This document shows positions 5,873-6,913 of a stretch of 6,913 nt of DNA, in pieces. Position numbers and translations under genes: made by a program. How positions within the stretch are numbered: position 1 is the first letter of the stretch; each line of letters starts with the position of its first letter. Location of the stretch: the NCBI GenBank assembly GCA_040905285.1, contig JBBDRV010000118.1:1-6913 (forward strand), in the 5' to 3' direction. This stretch comes from JBBDRV01 sp040905285. GTDB taxonomy: Bacteria > Bacteroidota > Rhodothermia > Balneolales > Balneolaceae. The notes beneath the pieces are model-generated. The model saw nothing but the letters and a program-made list of their open reading frames with translations. It searched no databases and was not told the DNA's origin.

Positions 5873-6434
5873 AATGGATATATTAGGATTGTCGACCAGT
5901 CCCAGCAGCGGCGGAGCGTATGCTTTGATCCTGAATGAAGTGGATGGAAACCGCCGGCTGCCTATTATCATCGGGACTTTTGAAGCCCAGGCGATAGCCC
6001 TGGAGCTGGAGAGTATCAAACCCCCGCGTCCGATGACACATGATCTTCTGAAGAATATGATTCTGAGTTTTGAATCCACTGTAAAGGAGATCTATATAAA
6101 TGATTTGAGTGAAGGAACCTTTTTTGCCCAGATTCTTTATGATCAGAATGGAGAAAACGGAGAACTTGATGCCCGGCCGAGTGATGCCATAGCGTTGGCG
6201 ATCAGATTCGGAGCCCCTATTAATGTGGACAGCAAAGTGCTTGACGAGGCCGGCATCGTTTCCGAGGAAAGCGGTGAGGAGACGGTCGAGGGACAGGCAG
6301 AAGCGGATATGGGATCTAAAAAGGAGATGACCAAGCTTGAAAAGCTTGAAGCTGAACTTCAGACTGCAATTGAAACAGAAAATTATGAAAAGGCAGCCAA
6401 GATCCGGGATCAAATCCAAAAACTGAAAAGCTGA
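5859..6434 (+). CDS. Bifunctional nuclease family protein (DUF151) with C-terminal UVR motif
   Basis: Members of the DUF151/BFN family are small proteins, some with reported DNase and RNase activity; their role in bacteria of this type is not well settled. Residues 1-135 are the DUF151 domain: VKMDILGLSTSPSSGGAYAL, then LPIIIGTFEAQAIALELE, PPRPMTHDLLKN and the signature DARPSDAIALA (104-114). An acidic linker (136-155) leads to a UVR-type helical hairpin at 157-191 (KLEAELQTAIETENYEKAAK then IRDQI). This is the motif that mediates protein contact in UvrB and UvrC. The total length is 191 residues. The start is uncertain. TTG at 5859 gives MSKVKMDILG, which best matches the usual N-terminus, with AAGGG at 5847-5851 as a weak ribosome site. 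ATG at 5874 would begin at MDILG. An in-frame TGA at 5838-5840 rules out anything longer. The gene is followed after one base by bshC and is probably co-transcribed with it. Confidence 0.9.
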   Translation: MSKVKMDILGLSTSPSSGGAYALILNEVDGNRRLPIIIGTFEAQAIALELESIKPPRPMTHDLLKNMILSFESTVKEIYINDLSEGTFFAQILYDQNGENGELDARPSDAIALAIRFGAPINVDSKVLDEAGIVSEESGEETVEGQAEADMGSKKEMTKLEKLEAELQTAIETENYEKAAKIRDQIQKLKS

Positions 6435-6435
6435 C

Positions 6436-6913
6436 GTGAAGTTTAAATCCATTTCTTTTGACAAGCTTCCGCTTTCAGACATTTTTCGCAGCTATACCCG
6501 CCAGTCTGACCTTCTGAAGCCATTTTACCAGTCACATCCTTTTAACGACGGAGAAGTACGCAAAAGGGCTGAAGAATTCCGTTTCAGGGGGAATCGGGAC
6601 AAATCGGTCCGTGCTCTTTTGCGCTTCAACAAACAATTCGATGCACCTGCTGTAACTCTCGGGCAGATTGAAAAACTGAAGAACCCGGCCTCGCTTGCGG
6701 TGGTGACGGGCCAGCAGCTCAGTCTGTACGGAGTCCCTCTTTTTACCATCTATAAAACAATTACAGCTGTCATCTATGCCCGGCGGTGTGAAATACTTCT
6801 GGATCGTCCGGTGATCCCTGTCTTCTGGCTGGCGGATGAAGATCACGATTACAGGGAAGCCGGTGAAATTGGGCTTTTGAATAACGATTCGTGGTGCTCC
6901 CTGCAGCTTGAAA
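6436..6913 (+). CDS. bshC: Bacillithiol biosynthesis cysteine-adding enzyme BshC (5' part)
   Basis: BshC joins cysteine to GlcN-malate in the last step of bacillithiol synthesis, in the cytoplasm. The frame is open from GTG at 6436 to the end of the window (159 codons plus one base), so only about the first third of an enzyme of roughly 530 residues is present. Family signatures are clear: the segment KLKNPASLAVVTGQQLSLYG (residues 80-99) continuing into VPLFTIYKTIT, and PVIPVFWLADEDHD (125-138), a nucleotide-fold region conserved in BshC. The start is chosen as GTG at 6436-6438, one base after the TGA of the nuclease gene. It gives MKFKSISFDKLPLSDIF, a normal family N-terminus; the next in-frame ATG does not occur within the visible part. 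There is no clear Shine-Dalgarno, so coupling to the upstream gene is likely. Confidence 0.92.
   Translation, partial: MKFKSISFDKLPLSDIFRSYTRQSDLLKPFYQSHPFNDGEVRKRAEEFRFRGNRDKSVRALLRFNKQFDAPAVTLGQIEKLKNPASLAVVTGQQLSLYGVPLFTIYKTITAVIYARRCEILLDRPVIPVFWLADEDHDYREAGEIGLLNNDSWCSLQLE

Noticed and set aside
5883..6482. 199-codon minus-strand open frame opposite the nuclease gene
   Set aside because: The plus strand codes for a clear DUF151 protein with a UVR tail over nearly the same span. The reverse frame has no recognisable motif and runs across the nuclease-bshC junction.

Overview
The window reads as a chromosomal segment from a bacterium of the Bacteroidota / Balneolota / Rhodothermota neighbourhood. 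This placement is an inference. It rests on a bacillithiol synthase gene (bshC) next to a DUF151 nuclease that carries a UVR tail, on weak or absent Shine-Dalgarno sequences before most genes, and on a promoter that also fits the Bacteroidota -33/-7 pattern. Base composition is near half G+C by eye. I see no mobile element, CRISPR array, rRNA or tRNA.

Left edge (1-527): the last 17 codons of a possible upstream gene, then a small membrane protein of the DUF3185 type on the minus strand, then a short divergent region. That region holds the clearest regulatory site of the window: a perfect 9+9 bp inverted repeat of the DtxR/MntR metalloregulator type, lying on the -10 box of the next gene.

Iron block (528-5502): a FutA/IdiA-type ferric iron-binding lipoprotein is encoded on the plus strand. 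It converges, with a 3-nt gap, on a minus-strand three-gene operon. In transcription order the operon is a DUF3298-type envelope (lipo)protein, a phytoene-desaturase-like FAD oxidoreductase, and a two-domain Fe3+ ABC permease. Both junctions in the operon are 4-base ATGA overlaps, so translation is probably coupled. The binding protein and the permease would work together: ferric iron is captured outside the cytoplasmic membrane and passed to the 12-helix-type permease. The ATPase subunit needed to power import is not in the window. The FAD enzyme and the DUF3298 protein are unexpected partners for an iron permease.

Intergenic region (5503-5858): 356 nt between divergent genes, with no convincing gene but with three successive inverted repeats and a possible 11-codon leader ORF just before the next gene.

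Right edge (5859-6913): a DUF151 bifunctional-nuclease-family gene, probably with a TTG start. One base after its stop codon comes the 5' part of bshC (GTG start), which runs off the window. The two are probably co-transcribed. BshC makes bacillithiol, the low-molecular-weight thiol of these bacteria.

Most genes are ordinary members of known families. The points most worth checking are the metal-responsive operator, the mixed iron-permease operon and its split from the binding-protein gene, and the structured region with a leader ORF before the nuclease gene. I do not see good evidence for a wholly new system.
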